Notes under the pieces: generated by a model | Told to the model about the DNA's origin: nothing | The model's input: the letters and a program-made list of their open reading frames with translations, nothing else | Database searches by the model: none | Shown: piece after piece, positions 18,338 to 28,343 of the stretch | Layout: each line of letters starts with the position of its first letter | Position numbering within the stretch: the stretch's first letter is position 1 | From: Candidatus Limnocylindrales bacterium | GTDB lineage: Bacteria > Desulfobacterota > Binatia > UBA1149 > CAITLU01 | Length of the DNA stretch: 64,000 nt | Direction of reading: 5' to 3' | Assembly (NCBI GenBank): GCA_035626395.1 | Contig: DASPNR010000002.1 | Span: forward strand, 2,501-66,500 | Made by a program: the position numbers and the translations under genes

Positions 18338-19333
18338 ATGAAGGTCTCGATTTCATGCGGGCGCGCAGGCGCTCTGGCGGTGGCCTGCCTGGCCCTCGGC
18401 GTCAGTGCATGTGCGGTCCCCAAGGCGCTCCAGACTCCCATCGAGCGCAGTACCTACCGCGACATCCTGGAGCGGCAGGCCGAGGGGGTGGCCGTCGAAG
18501 AGGAGACGCTCAAGAAGCTGCCGCCGATGACGGCAGCCGACTATGAACGGCTCGGGGACACCTACCTCATGCAGAACAAGCTCGGGCTGGCCAACGTCAA
18601 GTACGTCAAGGCGCTCGAGCTCGATCCGACGGCATGGAAGGTCCGGTACAAGCTGGGTGTCCTCCTGCTCAAGCAGAACGTTCCGCAGCAGGCGCTGCTG
18701 TACTTCAACGAGATCGTCACCATGGACTCGATGAACGCGCGCGGCCACGAAGGCCGCGGGCGAGCCCTGCTGGCGATGGGGCAGCACGAGGAGGCGGAGA
18801 AGGCGTTGCGAACGGCGCTCGACCTGGACTCGGGCCTCTGGAAGGCGCACGAGACCCTCGGAGTTCTGTGCGATGCGCTGGGGCGATTCCCCGAAGCCAT
18901 CGAGGCGTACCAGACCGCGCTGAAGATCCAGCCGAACGAGCCTTCCGTCCTCAACAACCTCGGCGTCGCCTACTATCTCAGCAAGGACTACGGACGCGCG
19001 ATCTCGACTTTCGAGCGTGCGCTGACGGTGACGCCGGCCGGTGAGCGCGCGCGCGTCTACAACAACCTCGGCCGAGCCTACGCCAAGACCGGAAGCTACC
19101 CGCGCGCGTACGAGGCATTCCGCAAGGGCGCCGATCCGGCCAAAGCGTACAACAATCTCGGGCTCATCTATCTGGAGGATGGCCGCACCAAGCAGGCCGC
19201 GTCGTGTTTCCAGAAGGCAATTCACGCAAGCCCGACCTACTACGCCGAAGCGACGGAGAATCTTCGCGCCGTGCAGGCGGGCCTCTCGAGCCCCGAGGAC
19301 GGACCGCTGCGCGTGGCCGCGGCGTGCCCATAG
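18338..19333 (+). CDS. tadD: TPR lipoprotein TadD
   Basis: 331 residues. Lipoprotein with tetratricopeptide repeats, assumed to help secretin or pilus assembly in the periplasm. Lipobox GVSAC with the lipidated Cys at 25. About seven TPR units follow (about 68-320), for example YERLGDTYLMQNKLGLANVK and VYNNLGRAYAKTGSYPRAYE. The ATG follows GAGAGG. Last gene of the Tad locus; the next gene codes for an unrelated oxidoreductase after 48 nt. Confidence 0.92.
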   Translation: MKVSISCGRAGALAVACLALGVSACAVPKALQTPIERSTYRDILERQAEGVAVEEETLKKLPPMTAADYERLGDTYLMQNKLGLANVKYVKALELDPTAWKVRYKLGVLLLKQNVPQQALLYFNEIVTMDSMNARGHEGRGRALLAMGQHEEAEKALRTALDLDSGLWKAHETLGVLCDALGRFPEAIEAYQTALKIQPNEPSVLNNLGVAYYLSKDYGRAISTFERALTVTPAGERARVYNNLGRAYAKTGSYPRAYEAFRKGADPAKAYNNLGLIYLEDGRTKQAASCFQKAIHASPTYYAEATENLRAVQAGLSSPEDGPLRVAAACP

Positions 19334-19381
19334 GCGCGCGCACGACTTCGCAACACGTCGCGCTTGTGCTAGCTGCGCGAC

Positions 19382-20371
19382 ATGCGAGCCGTCGTCTGTA
19401 AGGAGTTCGGTCCGCCCGAATCTCTCGTCATCGAAGAGCTGCCGTCGCCGCCGCTCGCCGCGGGGCAGGTGCGCCTGGACGTGCACGCGTGCGGCGTCAA
19501 CTTCCCCGACACGCTGATCATCGACAACAAGTATCAGTTCAAGCCCCCGCTGCCGTTCTCGCCCGGAGGTGAGGTCGCCGGCGTGATCAGCGAGGTCGGC
19601 CGTGATGTCGAGGGCTGGGCCGTCGGCGATCGCGTGGTCGCGATGTCGGGCTGGGGCGGCTTCGTCGAAGAGATGGTCATCGACCCCAGCCGCCTGATGC
19701 GAGTGCCTGACGGCATGGACATGGCCACTGCGGCAGGGTTCACGATGACGTACGGCACGTCCCACTATGCGCTCAAAGATCGCGCGGCCATACGGCCGGG
19801 CGAGACGCTGCTCGTGCTCGGCGCCGCCGGTGGCGTCGGCCTGGCAGCCGTCGAGCTCGGAAAGGTGATGGGTGCGCGTGTGATCGCGGCAGCCGGCAGC
19901 GACGAGAAGCTCGAAGTGTGTCGCAGCTACGGTGCGGACGAGGTGATCCACTACGGCCGCGAGAACCTCAAGGAGCGCGCCAAGGAACTGACGGGCGGCG
20001 CGGGTGCCGACGTGATCTACGATCCGGTCGGAGGCGATGCGTTCGACGAGGCCATCCGCTGCATCGGCTGGGAAGGCCGCTACCTGGTGATCGGCTTCGC
20101 CAGCGGACGCATCCCGCAGCTCCCCGTCAATCTGGTGCTCCTCAAGAGCTGTCAGGTCGTGGGCGTATTCTGGGGAGCGTTCACAGCGCGCGATCCGGAG
20201 CGAAACAGTGCTCACCTTGCCGAGCTCGCCAGCTGGTTCGCGCAAGGGCGGCTGCGTCCGCTCGTCAGCAGCAAGTATCCGCTGGAGCAGGCCAGCGTCG
20301 CATTGCGGGCAATGCTCGATCGCAAGGTTACGGGCAAGGTCGTGCTGACGACGGAGCGGGCCGGAGCGTGA
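19382..20371 (+). CDS. NADPH:quinone oxidoreductase, zinc-independent MDR family
   Basis: 329 residues. Medium-chain dehydrogenase/reductase of the quinone oxidoreductase type, cytosolic, using NADPH. The N-terminal GroES-like domain has [11 protein letters not shown]; the Rossmann domain has [30 protein letters not shown] with the AAGGVG nucleotide motif. The zinc ligands of alcohol dehydrogenases are absent. The [28 protein letters not shown] block is typical of this subfamily. Substrate unknown. The downstream gene overlaps its stop codon (GTGA). Confidence 0.88.
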   Translation: MRAVVCKEFGPPESLVIEELPSPPLAAGQVRLDVHACGVNFPDTLIIDNKYQFKPPLPFSPGGEVAGVISEVGRDVEGWAVGDRVVAMSGWGGFVEEMVIDPSRLMRVPDGMDMATAAGFTMTYGTSHYALKDRAAIRPGETLLVLGAAGGVGLAAVELGKVMGARVIAAAGSDEKLEVCRSYGADEVIHYGRENLKERAKELTGGAGADVIYDPVGGDAFDEAIRCIGWEGRYLVIGFASGRIPQLPVNLVLLKSCQVVGVFWGAFTARDPERNSAHLAELASWFAQGRLRPLVSSKYPLEQASVALRAMLDRKVTGKVVLTTERAGA

Positions 20372-21669
20372 CCATCTTCGTCGCGCACGGCCCGGCGGCC
20401 GCGCGCCGCCGAATCGTGCAGACCATCGTAACTGCCGCTGTGGCCGTCCTCGCCACCGCCGCACCCGTGCGCGGCCAAGAGCGAATCGATCTGGTCTGGC
20501 ACGCAGAGACTCTTTCGGGCAAGGCCGTGATGTCCAAGGCGCCCGACCGGCTGGTCAACCCCGCTTCGGTCGTCAAGGTCGCCTCGACGTTTCGCGCGCT
20601 GCAGCTGCTCGGACCGTCTCATCGCTTCGACACCACGTTTGCGGCCACCGGCGGCGGCGCGCGCCGCGATGGCGTGCTGGCTGGCGACCTCGTCGTCGTG
20701 GGCGGCAAGGACCCCGACTTCCATTTCGAGAATGCGCTGCTGGTGGCGCGCGAGCTCAACCGTCTCGGCATCCGCGAAGTGGCGGGCGATCTTGTCGTGG
20801 ACCGCAATTTCTGGATCGGCTGGGAGCGCGGCGCCGCCGGCCGCGAGGCGGAGCCGGACAGGCGGGCCCACGCGATGGCGCAGCGGCTCCTCGATGCGCT
20901 GAATCCGGAAAAGTGGAGCGAGGAGAACAAGCAGGCGTGGGCGGACGCCGCGCAACGCCGCAGCTGGCCGCCGGCATCGCCGCCGTCGATCGTTTTCCGC
21001 GGTGGCATTCGACTTCAGGCGGCGCCGGAGCGGACGCCTCTGCTGACCCACCGGTCGGAGCCGCTGTCGACCGCGCTGCACCGTTTCAACGTCTTCTCCA
21101 ACAACGACATCGAGCGCCTCGATGCCACGGTCGGCGGCCCTGGCGATCTGGCCGCGTTCCTGACGAAGCGCTGGGGGCAGGCAGCCGCCGGGATCCGTTT
21201 CGAGACGACGTCGGGGCTGAACAGCAATCGCATGAGCGGCCGCCAGATCGTGCGCCTAGTGCGCGAGCTGCACCAGCTGCTGCAGCAGCACGGGCTCCAG
21301 CTCGGAGACGTTCTGCCGGTCATGGGCTGCGGCGACAGCACGCTGCGCCATCTGTTTCCTCGCCTGCGCGAGGATGGCAGCGCCGACGGCATGGTGGGCA
21401 AGACCGGCACGCTGAACACGACAGACGGAGGCGTCTCCGCGCTCGCGGGGATGCTGCCGGCCAGCGAGCCGGTCCTCTTTTTCGTGGCGGCTCCTGGGGC
21501 CGGCCACGCACTGGCGCGCGCGCGCGCTGCCGAGGAGGATTGGGTGGGCCGCCTGATCAAGCAGCGCGGACCGCTCCAGCCGGCGCGCTGCCCGGCCGAG
21601 GTCAAGACCTCCGATCTGCATGCGCAGGTCGTGCCTGCGGCGCCCGCGCAGCCTGCCTCGGCGCCCTGA
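20368..21669 (+). CDS. dacB: D-alanyl-D-alanine carboxypeptidase/endopeptidase (PBP4, S13 family)
   Basis: 433 residues. Periplasmic low-molecular-weight penicillin-binding protein that trims or cleaves peptidoglycan peptides. N-terminal signal segment ([20 protein letters not shown]), then the three active-site motifs S67-V-V-K70, S244-N-N, and K345-T-G. Between the first and second lies the inserted S13 domain ([14 protein letters not shown]). A GTG start at 20368 overlaps the previous stop. The C-terminal 25 residues are Ala/Pro-rich, without a clear membrane anchor. Translational coupling with the oxidoreductase gene is likely. Confidence 0.9.
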   Translation: MTIFVAHGPAAARRRIVQTIVTAAVAVLATAAPVRGQERIDLVWHAETLSGKAVMSKAPDRLVNPASVVKVASTFRALQLLGPSHRFDTTFAATGGGARRDGVLAGDLVVVGGKDPDFHFENALLVARELNRLGIREVAGDLVVDRNFWIGWERGAAGREAEPDRRAHAMAQRLLDALNPEKWSEENKQAWADAAQRRSWPPASPPSIVFRGGIRLQAAPERTPLLTHRSEPLSTALHRFNVFSNNDIERLDATVGGPGDLAAFLTKRWGQAAAGIRFETTSGLNSNRMSGRQIVRLVRELHQLLQQHGLQLGDVLPVMGCGDSTLRHLFPRLREDGSADGMVGKTGTLNTTDGGVSALAGMLPASEPVLFFVAAPGAGHALARARAAEEDWVGRLIKQRGPLQPARCPAEVKTSDLHAQVVPAAPAQPASAP

Positions 21670-21791
21670 CGCGCCGGGTTGTCTTCCGCCCCCTTTGCTG
21701 GCAAGGAACGTCGGTTCATCCGCGTACTTGCGGCGCGTTTCCGCGCCTCCCGCGCGTGTTACTGCAAGCGAACCGAAGAGGAGTTCCATCG

Positions 21792-23057
21792 ATGCCCGAT
21801 CTCGTTCCCGCCCATGGCGGGTTTGCCGAACCGTTGTCCTGTGATGTTCCCGAGGCGCAGCGCGCCGCCGTTCTCGCCGAGGCGCAGAGCCTGGTTCGGG
21901 TGCCCGTATCGGATGCCGATCTCTCCACCGTCTATCGTTTCGGGGATGGGGCCCTGACGCCGCTGCGCGGGCCGATGTGCTCGAGCGTCTACAACCGCGT
22001 GCTCGACGAGATGGTCATCGAGCACGACGGCAAGCTGTATGCGTGGACGATCCCCCTCTCGCTGCCCGTGACCTCCGAGATGGCGCGCCGGCTGTCGGTG
22101 GGGCAGAAGGTCGCTCTGACGAATGGCTCGGGCGCCATCGTGGCCACGCTCGAGGTCGAGGACATCTTCGAGTGGGACAAAATGCGCTACATCGCCAAGG
22201 TGTACGGCACCGAGCGCACCGACCATCCTGGCGCCGACATGGTGCTCAAGGGCGACGCGGACAAGACGCACCTGATCGGCGGCACCATCGCCGTGCTGCC
22301 GCAGCCGAAGCACCCGGTGCTCGGACGCCACATCCTGTCGCCGCTGGAGACGCGGGCACTGCTGCGCGCACACGGATGGGATCGCGTGGTTGCGTTCCAG
22401 ACGCGCAATCCGCTGCACCGCGCGCACGAGTACGCGCTCGTCTACGGCCTCGAGCAGCTCATCCGCCAGGGCCACAATGCCGGCGCCTGCCTCAATCCGC
22501 TCATCGGCGAGACCAAGGGCGACGACGTCAATGCGGTCGTTCGCATGCATACCTATGAAGCGCTCATCGAGTCCCGAGGCATCGGCGAGGGCGACAGCGA
22601 TCCGAAGCTCTGGGGCCCGCGCGGCGAGCAGGTGCCGGACCGTGTGATCCTTCTCGGTCTGGACATCAAGATGTTCTACGCAGGCCCGCGAGAGGCGATC
22701 ATGCACGCCATCTATCGCCAGAACTACGGCTTCAGCGACATCATCATCGGCCGCAAGCATGCCGACGCGCCCTTCCACGACGGCACGCCGATCTGGGGTG
22801 ACTTCGACGCGCAGGAAATTTTCGACAACCTCAAGGGCGACCTGCAGATCAAGCCGCTCAAGGTCGGATTCGCGGCCTACTACGAATCGGTCGGCCGCGT
22901 CGACCTCATGGACGAGCACAAGGGCGAGCAGCCGGTGTTCATCTCGGGCAAGCAGGTGCGTCAGACGCTGATGGAAGGAAAGCCGGTCGATCCGCGCATC
23001 ATGCGCGAGAGCACCTCACGGATCCTGGCGCAGGCGATGTCGTCGCAAAGCTCCTGA
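21792..23057 (+). CDS. sat: Sulfate adenylyltransferase (ATP sulfurylase), homo-oligomeric type
   Basis: 421 residues. Makes adenylyl sulfate (APS) from ATP and sulfate, the first step of sulfate assimilation. N-terminal PUA-like domain, then the nucleotidyltransferase domain with [12 protein letters not shown] (203-214; HRAH is the HxGH-like motif) and [10 protein letters not shown]. The later motif, usually GRDHAG, reads [12 protein letters not shown] with a [13 protein letters not shown] tail, so it is a divergent branch. No kinase domain is fused; cysC is separate at 32554-33168. Start ATG 21792, with AAGAGGAG upstream. Confidence 0.93.
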   Translation: MPDLVPAHGGFAEPLSCDVPEAQRAAVLAEAQSLVRVPVSDADLSTVYRFGDGALTPLRGPMCSSVYNRVLDEMVIEHDGKLYAWTIPLSLPVTSEMARRLSVGQKVALTNGSGAIVATLEVEDIFEWDKMRYIAKVYGTERTDHPGADMVLKGDADKTHLIGGTIAVLPQPKHPVLGRHILSPLETRALLRAHGWDRVVAFQTRNPLHRAHEYALVYGLEQLIRQGHNAGACLNPLIGETKGDDVNAVVRMHTYEALIESRGIGEGDSDPKLWGPRGEQVPDRVILLGLDIKMFYAGPREAIMHAIYRQNYGFSDIIIGRKHADAPFHDGTPIWGDFDAQEIFDNLKGDLQIKPLKVGFAAYYESVGRVDLMDEHKGEQPVFISGKQVRQTLMEGKPVDPRIMRESTSRILAQAMSSQSS

Positions 23058-23065
23058 TGTCCGGT

Positions 23066-23103
23066 CGACGGGGCCCGCGGCACGGCGCCGCGGGCCCGTC
23101 GAG
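23066..23103. terminator. Bidirectional hairpin between convergent sat and SGNH hydrolase genes
   Basis: Very GC-rich stem of about 16 bp with one bulged base (23066-23082 with 23088-23103) and a short loop. It starts 8 nt after the sat stop, between two convergent genes. There is no T-tract on either strand, so termination is inferred from position. Confidence 0.6.
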
Positions 23104-23112
23104 CGCGAACGT

Positions 23113-23985
23113 TCAATCGCAGGAAGGATCGGAACCGTAGATCCAGTTCGCGACCGTCGAGACGGTGGTCTCGTCGAGCATCGGGTGGAACTGGGTCAGG
23201 TCGTCGAGCTGCAAATCCGCCCGCGGGACGCCGAGCGCGCGCACGATGGACAGCGCGAACAGCACTTCGCCGAGAGCCTGCGGGTGCACGCCGTCCTTCG
23301 TCCACTCTGCATCCGGCGCCTGCGAGTAGGCTCGGCACGCGTCGCCAGCCCAATCCACGATCGTATGACCGCCGGTGGCGGCGATGTCTTCGAGGACCAT
23401 GTTGTGGTCGACGAAGTCGTTGACCCGCTCGTAGCGCACTTCCCAGCTGGCGGTAGCGTGCGCGTGGTCGAGCGGCGGCGTCGAGGCCAGCATTATGCTC
23501 AGCGAGGGTGCGGCGAGCCGGGCTTGGTCGATGGTGGCCTGGACGGCGACGGGGAAGCTGCGCGGAGAGTCGGGGTCGTTCTCGAATGCCAGCCTCAGCG
23601 CACGCCCGGAGTCCTGGAACATGACCCAGTCGTAGGGAATCTCGGAGCTGAGAAGGTCGCGGCCGATGCGGCGCGCGTAGCGGATGTAGTGCGAGCCGCG
23701 CTGGCCGATGGCTTCGATTTCGAGCAGCTCGAAGTCGCAGTAGGCGGCGGCCAGAAGATGGCGCACGAGCGCGGCGTAATGATACGGCGTTCCCAGGATG
23801 CCGACCGTGATGCTGTCGCCGTAGAACAGCACGCGACTGCCGGGATCCATCTGCACGCTGGCCGGGATGATCGCGCTGCACTCCGCGTTCGCGCTCCCCG
23901 TCGCACCGAGCGCGGTGGCTACCGCCAGCACGGTTGCGCGCAGACGGGTATGCAGCCGTCGGTCGGCTCTCATCCTGTGTCGCAT
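23113..23985 (-). CDS. Secreted SGNH/GDSL-like hydrolase
   Basis: 290 residues. Signal peptide (Arg-rich start, then RATVLAVATALGATGSANA, cut near residue 34). Block I reads VLFYGDSITVG with the nucleophile S58; the block V pair is D231-GV-H234 (KDGVHPQALG). Probably an esterase or lipase in the periplasm or outside the cell; the substrate is unknown. The start at 23985 is chosen for the signal peptide; the frame is open further upstream without one. Convergent with sat across a hairpin. Confidence 0.8.
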   Translation of the reverse strand: MRHRMRADRRLHTRLRATVLAVATALGATGSANAECSAIIPASVQMDPGSRVLFYGDSITVGILGTPYHYAALVRHLLAAAYCDFELLEIEAIGQRGSHYIRYARRIGRDLLSSEIPYDWVMFQDSGRALRLAFENDPDSPRSFPVAVQATIDQARLAAPSLSIMLASTPPLDHAHATASWEVRYERVNDFVDHNMVLEDIAATGGHTIVDWAGDACRAYSQAPDAEWTKDGVHPQALGEVLFALSIVRALGVPRADLQLDDLTQFHPMLDETTVSTVANWIYGSDPSCD

Positions 23986-24118
23986 AATGGATTCTTCGCC
24001 CCCAGCCCACCGGCCAGGAAGCCGGTCCACAAGTAGGCAACGAAAGACGGGTACAGTCAACGAATTGTTGTTGCGGCGGCACGCGCCGTCGCCGCGTGGC
24101 GCGCGGACTGGCCGCCGA

Positions 24119-24787
24119 TCATGCGCCGACGCGCCGAAGGTCGGATCGAAGGCGCGCGAGCTGCTCCGGATCGTCGCTGGCATAGACGCCGCGGATGTCG
24201 CCGCGCCCGTCGACGAGGATCAGACGGATGCTGTGCACGACCGCGCCTTCGCGCTCCAGGACCGCCTCCAGCTCGTCCTTGCCGGCATCGGGGCCGAGCA
24301 GTTCGCTGGCGGTGCCGACGCTCGAAAGGAAGCCTTTTCGGATCAGCCCCAGGACCTCGTCCGTCGGACCCGTGACAAGGTGCCAGCCCTCCGAGCGGTC
24401 GATTCCGTGGCGCGCCGCATAGGCGGCCAGCGCTTCTGGGGTGTCATTCTGCGGATCGACACTGAACGAAACGAGGGCCAGCTCCTGCGGCGGCACGTCA
24501 CGCCGAATCGCCTTGAGCTTCTCGACCACCACCGGGCATGGACCGGGGCAGGTCGTGTAGACGAAGCTGGCGACCCACGGCCGCCCGACAAGGTCCGATC
24601 GCGATATCGGGCCGCCGCTCTGATCGACGAGGCGAAAATCAGGAACGTGCGCGATGATGGGCAGCGAAGGCGCCGGCCGCACCAGAACGAACAGGCCAAG
24701 GGCCGCCAGCGCAGCGCCGGCGCCAATCATCGCGCCGCGCGTGATGCGCGCGATGTGCAGCGACGAGGGTCGGGCCGGCGTGGTCAC
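24119..24787 (-). CDS. SCO1/SenC-family copper chaperone
   Basis: 222 residues. Thioredoxin-fold membrane-anchored protein that delivers copper to the Cu-A site of cytochrome c oxidase. One N-terminal membrane segment (20-37), then the copper ligands C80-x3-C84 (TTCPGPC) and H185 (VVHSIRLILVD). All three ligands are present. GTG start at 24787 overlaps the stop of the upstream ABC permease gene (GTGA). Last gene of a minus-strand oxidase-assembly cluster. Confidence 0.92.
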   Translation of the reverse strand: MTTPARPSSLHIARITRGAMIGAGAALAALGLFVLVRPAPSLPIIAHVPDFRLVDQSGGPISRSDLVGRPWVASFVYTTCPGPCPVVVEKLKAIRRDVPPQELALVSFSVDPQNDTPEALAAYAARHGIDRSEGWHLVTGPTDEVLGLIRKGFLSSVGTASELLGPDAGKDELEAVLEREGAVVHSIRLILVDGRGDIRGVYASDDPEQLARLRSDLRRVGA

Positions 24788-25578
24788 GGGACGCTGGTGC
24801 CGGTGCGGTCGGATGCCACGCGCACCGATGCCAGGACGCTAGCGCCGGCGAAGAGCAGCGTGGCGATCCAGCATGTGGCGATCGACGGCAGCGCTGCCGT
24901 TGCCGGCGTCTGTCCGAGATACAGCGCATGACGAAGCGCGGCCACCCCGTAGGTCAGCGGGTTGATCGCGATGATCCAGGCCAGCCACCAGGGCGTACCC
25001 TCCGCTGGAAAGAATGCCCCCGAGAGCAGCCACATCGGCATGAGCACCGACGTCATGATGGCGTGAAAGCCTTGCGTGGAATCCATGCGCCACGCGATCA
25101 GCATTCCCAGGCCCGCCAGCGCAACCGACAGCACCACCATAACCGGGATTGCTGCGATGATCCCGGAAACTTCCACCGACATCCCTGCCAGCGGCGCAAG
25201 GATGCAGACCACGAGCGCCTGCCCGACGGCGAGCGTTGCCGTGCCGGCGATCTTGCCGAGGACGATGGCGGAGGTCGGCACCGGCGCCACCAGCACGCCC
25301 TGCAGGAACCCGCTGTTGCGGTCGTCTATGATCGAGATGGTCGCGAAGATGGCGGTGAACAGCAGGATCATCGCCACGACGCCGGGAAAGAAGTACTCGC
25401 TGTAGCCTACCTGGGCCTGGCTGCCGGCGCGGAAGGACGCGCTCAGGCCGGCACCGAAGATGAGCCAGAAGAGCACCGGCTGCGCGAGCGCGCCAAAGAC
25501 GCGGTTGCGCTGGCGCAGGAAGCGCACGACCTCGCGCTGGGCGAGCGTGTAGACGGCTGTGGAGAAGCTGGTGGTCAC
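24784..25578 (-). CDS. ABC-2 type transporter permease
   Basis: 264 residues, about six membrane segments. The ABC2 signature region is visible (FFPGVVAMILLFTAIFATISIIDDRNSGFLQG split over residues 62-93). Works with the ATPase gene just upstream (stop at 25583, 4 nt before this GTG start). The substrate is not readable. Its place between SCO1 and ctaB/ctaA genes suggests a link to oxidase or haem maturation, by position only. Confidence 0.88.
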   Translation of the reverse strand: MTTSFSTAVYTLAQREVVRFLRQRNRVFGALAQPVLFWLIFGAGLSASFRAGSQAQVGYSEYFFPGVVAMILLFTAIFATISIIDDRNSGFLQGVLVAPVPTSAIVLGKIAGTATLAVGQALVVCILAPLAGMSVEVSGIIAAIPVMVVLSVALAGLGMLIAWRMDSTQGFHAIMTSVLMPMWLLSGAFFPAEGTPWWLAWIIAINPLTYGVAALRHALYLGQTPATAALPSIATCWIATLLFAGASVLASVRVASDRTGTSVP

Positions 25579-25582
25579 GACG

Positions 25583-26506
25583 TCATTCGCTCCAGAAGCG
25601 GTGGCCGGTCTCGTGAATGAAAACGTCCTCGAGCGTGGGATGGCCGAGGCTGATGGACTCGATGCGGTCAGGGATCGCCTCGTAGATCTGACGGATCAGC
25701 AGATGAGCGTCCGGCCGCTCCAGGCGCACCGTTCCATCAACGGTGATCGAGTCATGACCGAAACGCTCGAGCAGCTCCGCGCGAAGCCCGGCCGGATCGG
25801 GCGTCTTGATCGTCAGCACGTCGCCGCCGATCTTGCGGCGTAGCGCATCGGGCGTGCCCGACGACACCAGTCTGCCGTGGTCGAGAATTCCGAGGCGATC
25901 GCATCGTTCGGCCTCTTCCATCAGATGCGTCGTCACCAGCACTGTGGTGCCGCTGCGGGCGCGCAGGTCGGCGAGGTACGACCACAGATCGCGCCGCGCG
26001 CCGGGGTCGAGACCCGTCGATGGCTCGTCCAGGATGAGGATCGATGGGGCCGAGAGCAGGCCCTTGGCGAGCTCGACGCGGCGCTTGAGTCCGCCCGACA
26101 AGGTCTCGACGATCGCAGCCGTGCGGTCGGAGAGGCCGAGGCGCGCCAGTGCGGCATCAATGGCTGCCTGCAGCTGGCTTCCTCGCAGACCGTAGAGACG
26201 CCCGTGGTGTGTCAGGTTCTCGCGCACGGTCAGCTTGACGTCCAGGCTCGGCGACTGGAACACCACTCCGATGGCGCGGCGCACGGCCGTGATGTCGCGG
26301 GCCAGATCGATGCCGGCCACCGAGACTCGGCCCTCGCTGACGGGCAGAAGCGTGGCCAGGATGCGAAACAGCGTCGTCTTGCCCCCGCCGTTGGGCCCGA
26401 GCAGCCCGAAGATCTCTCCGGGTGCGACCTCGAAGCTGACGTCGGTGAGTGCCCGATGTGCGCCGTAGCTGTGACCGAGACCCGCAACGGTGACGGCAGC
26501 GGTCAT
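25583..26506 (-). CDS. ABC transporter ATP-binding protein
   Basis: 307 residues. Walker A GPNGGGKTT (37-45), Q-loop VVFQSPSLD (81-89), signature LSGGLKRRVELAKGL (136-150) and Walker B ILILDEPSTGLDP (155-167) are all intact. A C-terminal extension of about 90 residues follows the nucleotide-binding domain, as in the CcmA/DrrA group of exporter ATPases. Start at 26506 (ATGA overlap with ctaB stop); frame extensions upstream are inside ctaB. Pairs with the permease gene. Confidence 0.92.
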   Translation of the reverse strand: MTAAVTVAGLGHSYGAHRALTDVSFEVAPGEIFGLLGPNGGGKTTLFRILATLLPVSEGRVSVAGIDLARDITAVRRAIGVVFQSPSLDVKLTVRENLTHHGRLYGLRGSQLQAAIDAALARLGLSDRTAAIVETLSGGLKRRVELAKGLLSAPSILILDEPSTGLDPGARRDLWSYLADLRARSGTTVLVTTHLMEEAERCDRLGILDHGRLVSSGTPDALRRKIGGDVLTIKTPDPAGLRAELLERFGHDSITVDGTVRLERPDAHLLIRQIYEAIPDRIESISLGHPTLEDVFIHETGHRFWSE

Positions 26507-27417
26507 CGGGCAACGCTCCACCATGCGCGCTCCACGAATAACGCGGCAAACAACGCCGGCTGGTAGATCACCGAGCACAGCAGCAGGCGCCGCGCCGCTG
26601 TCGCCGTGCGCTCGCGCGCAGCCACCAGGCTGGCGCGAAAATAGAAGAGGCCTGCCGCCAGCGCGCACCAGAAGTAGAAGCTGCCTGCAGCGCCGGCGGC
26701 CGTCAGCAGCAGCGAGACCGGAATCAGCGCCAGCGAATACACGACCATCTGGCGCGCCGTTGCATCGCCGCTCCCGTCGACCACGACCAGCATCGGAAAG
26801 CCGCCGCGTGCGTAGTCATCGCGATACATCCAGCCGATGGCCAGGAAGTGAGGGATCTGCCACAGGAACAGGATCGCGAACAGGACCGCCGCGCCGGCGC
26901 CGATCTCGCCGGTGGCCGCGGTCCAGCCGATCACCGGCGGCAGCGCCCCCGGGACCGCGCCGGCCAGCGTCGACAGGGGCGTGAGCCGCTTCATCGGCGT
27001 GTAGACGAACAGGTACGTCGCCACCGTGACGGCATTGAGAACGGCCGACAGCAGATTGACCGTCACGGCAAGATAGACGACGCCGCCGATGGAGAGCGCC
27101 GCGCCGAGTGCCATGGCTGCCGTTGCCGACACGCGCCGCGCCGGCAGCGGACGGAAGCGCGTGCGGTCCATGGACTCGTCCGTCTCGCGCTCCAGATATT
27201 GATTGAGAGCACCCGATCCCGAGCACGAAAGAGCGGTTCCGATGAGGACGTGCACGAGCATGAGCGGTGCGTTGGCCGCGTGCGCGGCGAAGAACCCGAC
27301 GGCGACCGTCAGCAGCACCATCAGCGTGATGCGCGGCTTGGTCAGCTCGAGATAGACCTGCGATCGATCGACCGCCGCCGAACGGCTCGCGCGCAGCGGC
27401 GTAGAGGCGCTTCTCAT
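26503..27417 (-). CDS. ctaB: Protohaem IX farnesyltransferase (haem O synthase)
   Basis: 304 residues, about nine membrane segments. Transfers farnesyl to protohaem to make haem O for cytochrome oxidases. UbiA-family motifs are visible: LTKPRITLMVLLTVAVGF at the N-terminus, the aspartate motif NQYLERETDESMDRT, and the second YRDDYARGGFPML. Start ATG 27417 overlaps the ctaA stop (ATGA), which indicates translational coupling. Makes haem O for the next step, CtaA. Confidence 0.95.
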   Translation of the reverse strand: MRSASTPLRASRSAAVDRSQVYLELTKPRITLMVLLTVAVGFFAAHAANAPLMLVHVLIGTALSCSGSGALNQYLERETDESMDRTRFRPLPARRVSATAAMALGAALSIGGVVYLAVTVNLLSAVLNAVTVATYLFVYTPMKRLTPLSTLAGAVPGALPPVIGWTAATGEIGAGAAVLFAILFLWQIPHFLAIGWMYRDDYARGGFPMLVVVDGSGDATARQMVVYSLALIPVSLLLTAAGAAGSFYFWCALAAGLFYFRASLVAARERTATAARRLLLCSVIYQPALFAALFVERAWWSVAR

Positions 27418-28343
27418 GCCGCCAGCCCTCGCTCGGGAGCGGTGGCGGGAAGCGGCCGCACGCCGAGCGCGCTGCGCGCGGCGTGAAGGTTGAGGACGAC
27501 GGTCGCACCCAGAATGGCCGCGCCGCACGCCACGTGCAGGGTCGGCAGCCAGGCCTCGAGCACGGTCGCCTGACGGTCGTACTCCATGGACTCCGTGACG
27601 ATGAAGGAGCCGATCCCGAGCACGATCTGCACGGCCATCAGCGACACCAGCAGCCGCGTGCACGGCAGCTCCACCTCCTCGCTCAGCGCCTGCGCGCGCC
27701 GCCGCAGCTCCAGCACCAGACACAGGACGAGGCCGGCCAGAACGACGTGCGAGTAGTAGAGGGCGCTGCCGGCGAGCGGACGCACCGACACGCCCAGGTG
27801 CCGGATGAAGATGCCGAGGCCGAGTTGCGCCACGACGGCTGCCAGCAGCATTGCCGCCAGCGTCCGGTCCGTTGCGGCCACGGGCTCGCGGGCATCAGAC
27901 CAGCCGGGCGCCGTCACCGTGGCCACGGCGATCATCGAAGCGAAATACATCTGTCCGACCAGGCCATGCACCATGGCAAGGTCCAGGGACAGATGCAGGA
28001 CCCGCAGTCCGCCGAGCAATGCCTGCACCAGAACCAGCGCCGCCGCAGCGAAGCCCAGGCGCCGGGTCAGCGTGTCGGGATGGCGCCAGACCTGCCAGAG
28101 CAGAAAGGCGGTCCAGGACGCGACCAGAAACGCGATGATGCGATGCAGGTGCTCCGTACGCACGTTTTCGATGCGCCACCAGCCAGGGGGGTTGAGTTCG
28201 CCGTAGGCGAGCGGCCAGTCCGGGACCGCCAGCCCTGCGTCCCGGCTGGTCACGAGGCCGCCGGCCACGATCAGCACGAAAGCCGCGGCAACGCCTATCC
28301 GTGCGGTTCGATGGACGCTCGGGCGGACATCTTCACGGGACAT
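27414..28343 (-). CDS. ctaA: Haem A synthase (COX15/CtaA family)
   Basis: 309 residues, eight membrane segments. Oxidises the methyl group of haem O to give haem A. Family features: GGLVTSRDAGLAVPDWPLAYG near the N-terminus, the EHLHRIIAF histidine pair, MVHGLVGQMYF, and later HVVLAG and TLHVACG histidines in the second four-helix half. Start ATG 28343; its first 11 nt overlap the end of the small membrane protein gene. The window holds no oxidase subunit genes, but the whole assembly set is here. Confidence 0.93.
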   Translation of the reverse strand: MSREDVRPSVHRTARIGVAAAFVLIVAGGLVTSRDAGLAVPDWPLAYGELNPPGWWRIENVRTEHLHRIIAFLVASWTAFLLWQVWRHPDTLTRRLGFAAAALVLVQALLGGLRVLHLSLDLAMVHGLVGQMYFASMIAVATVTAPGWSDAREPVAATDRTLAAMLLAAVVAQLGLGIFIRHLGVSVRPLAGSALYYSHVVLAGLVLCLVLELRRRAQALSEEVELPCTRLLVSLMAVQIVLGIGSFIVTESMEYDRQATVLEAWLPTLHVACGAAILGATVVLNLHAARSALGVRPLPATAPERGLAA

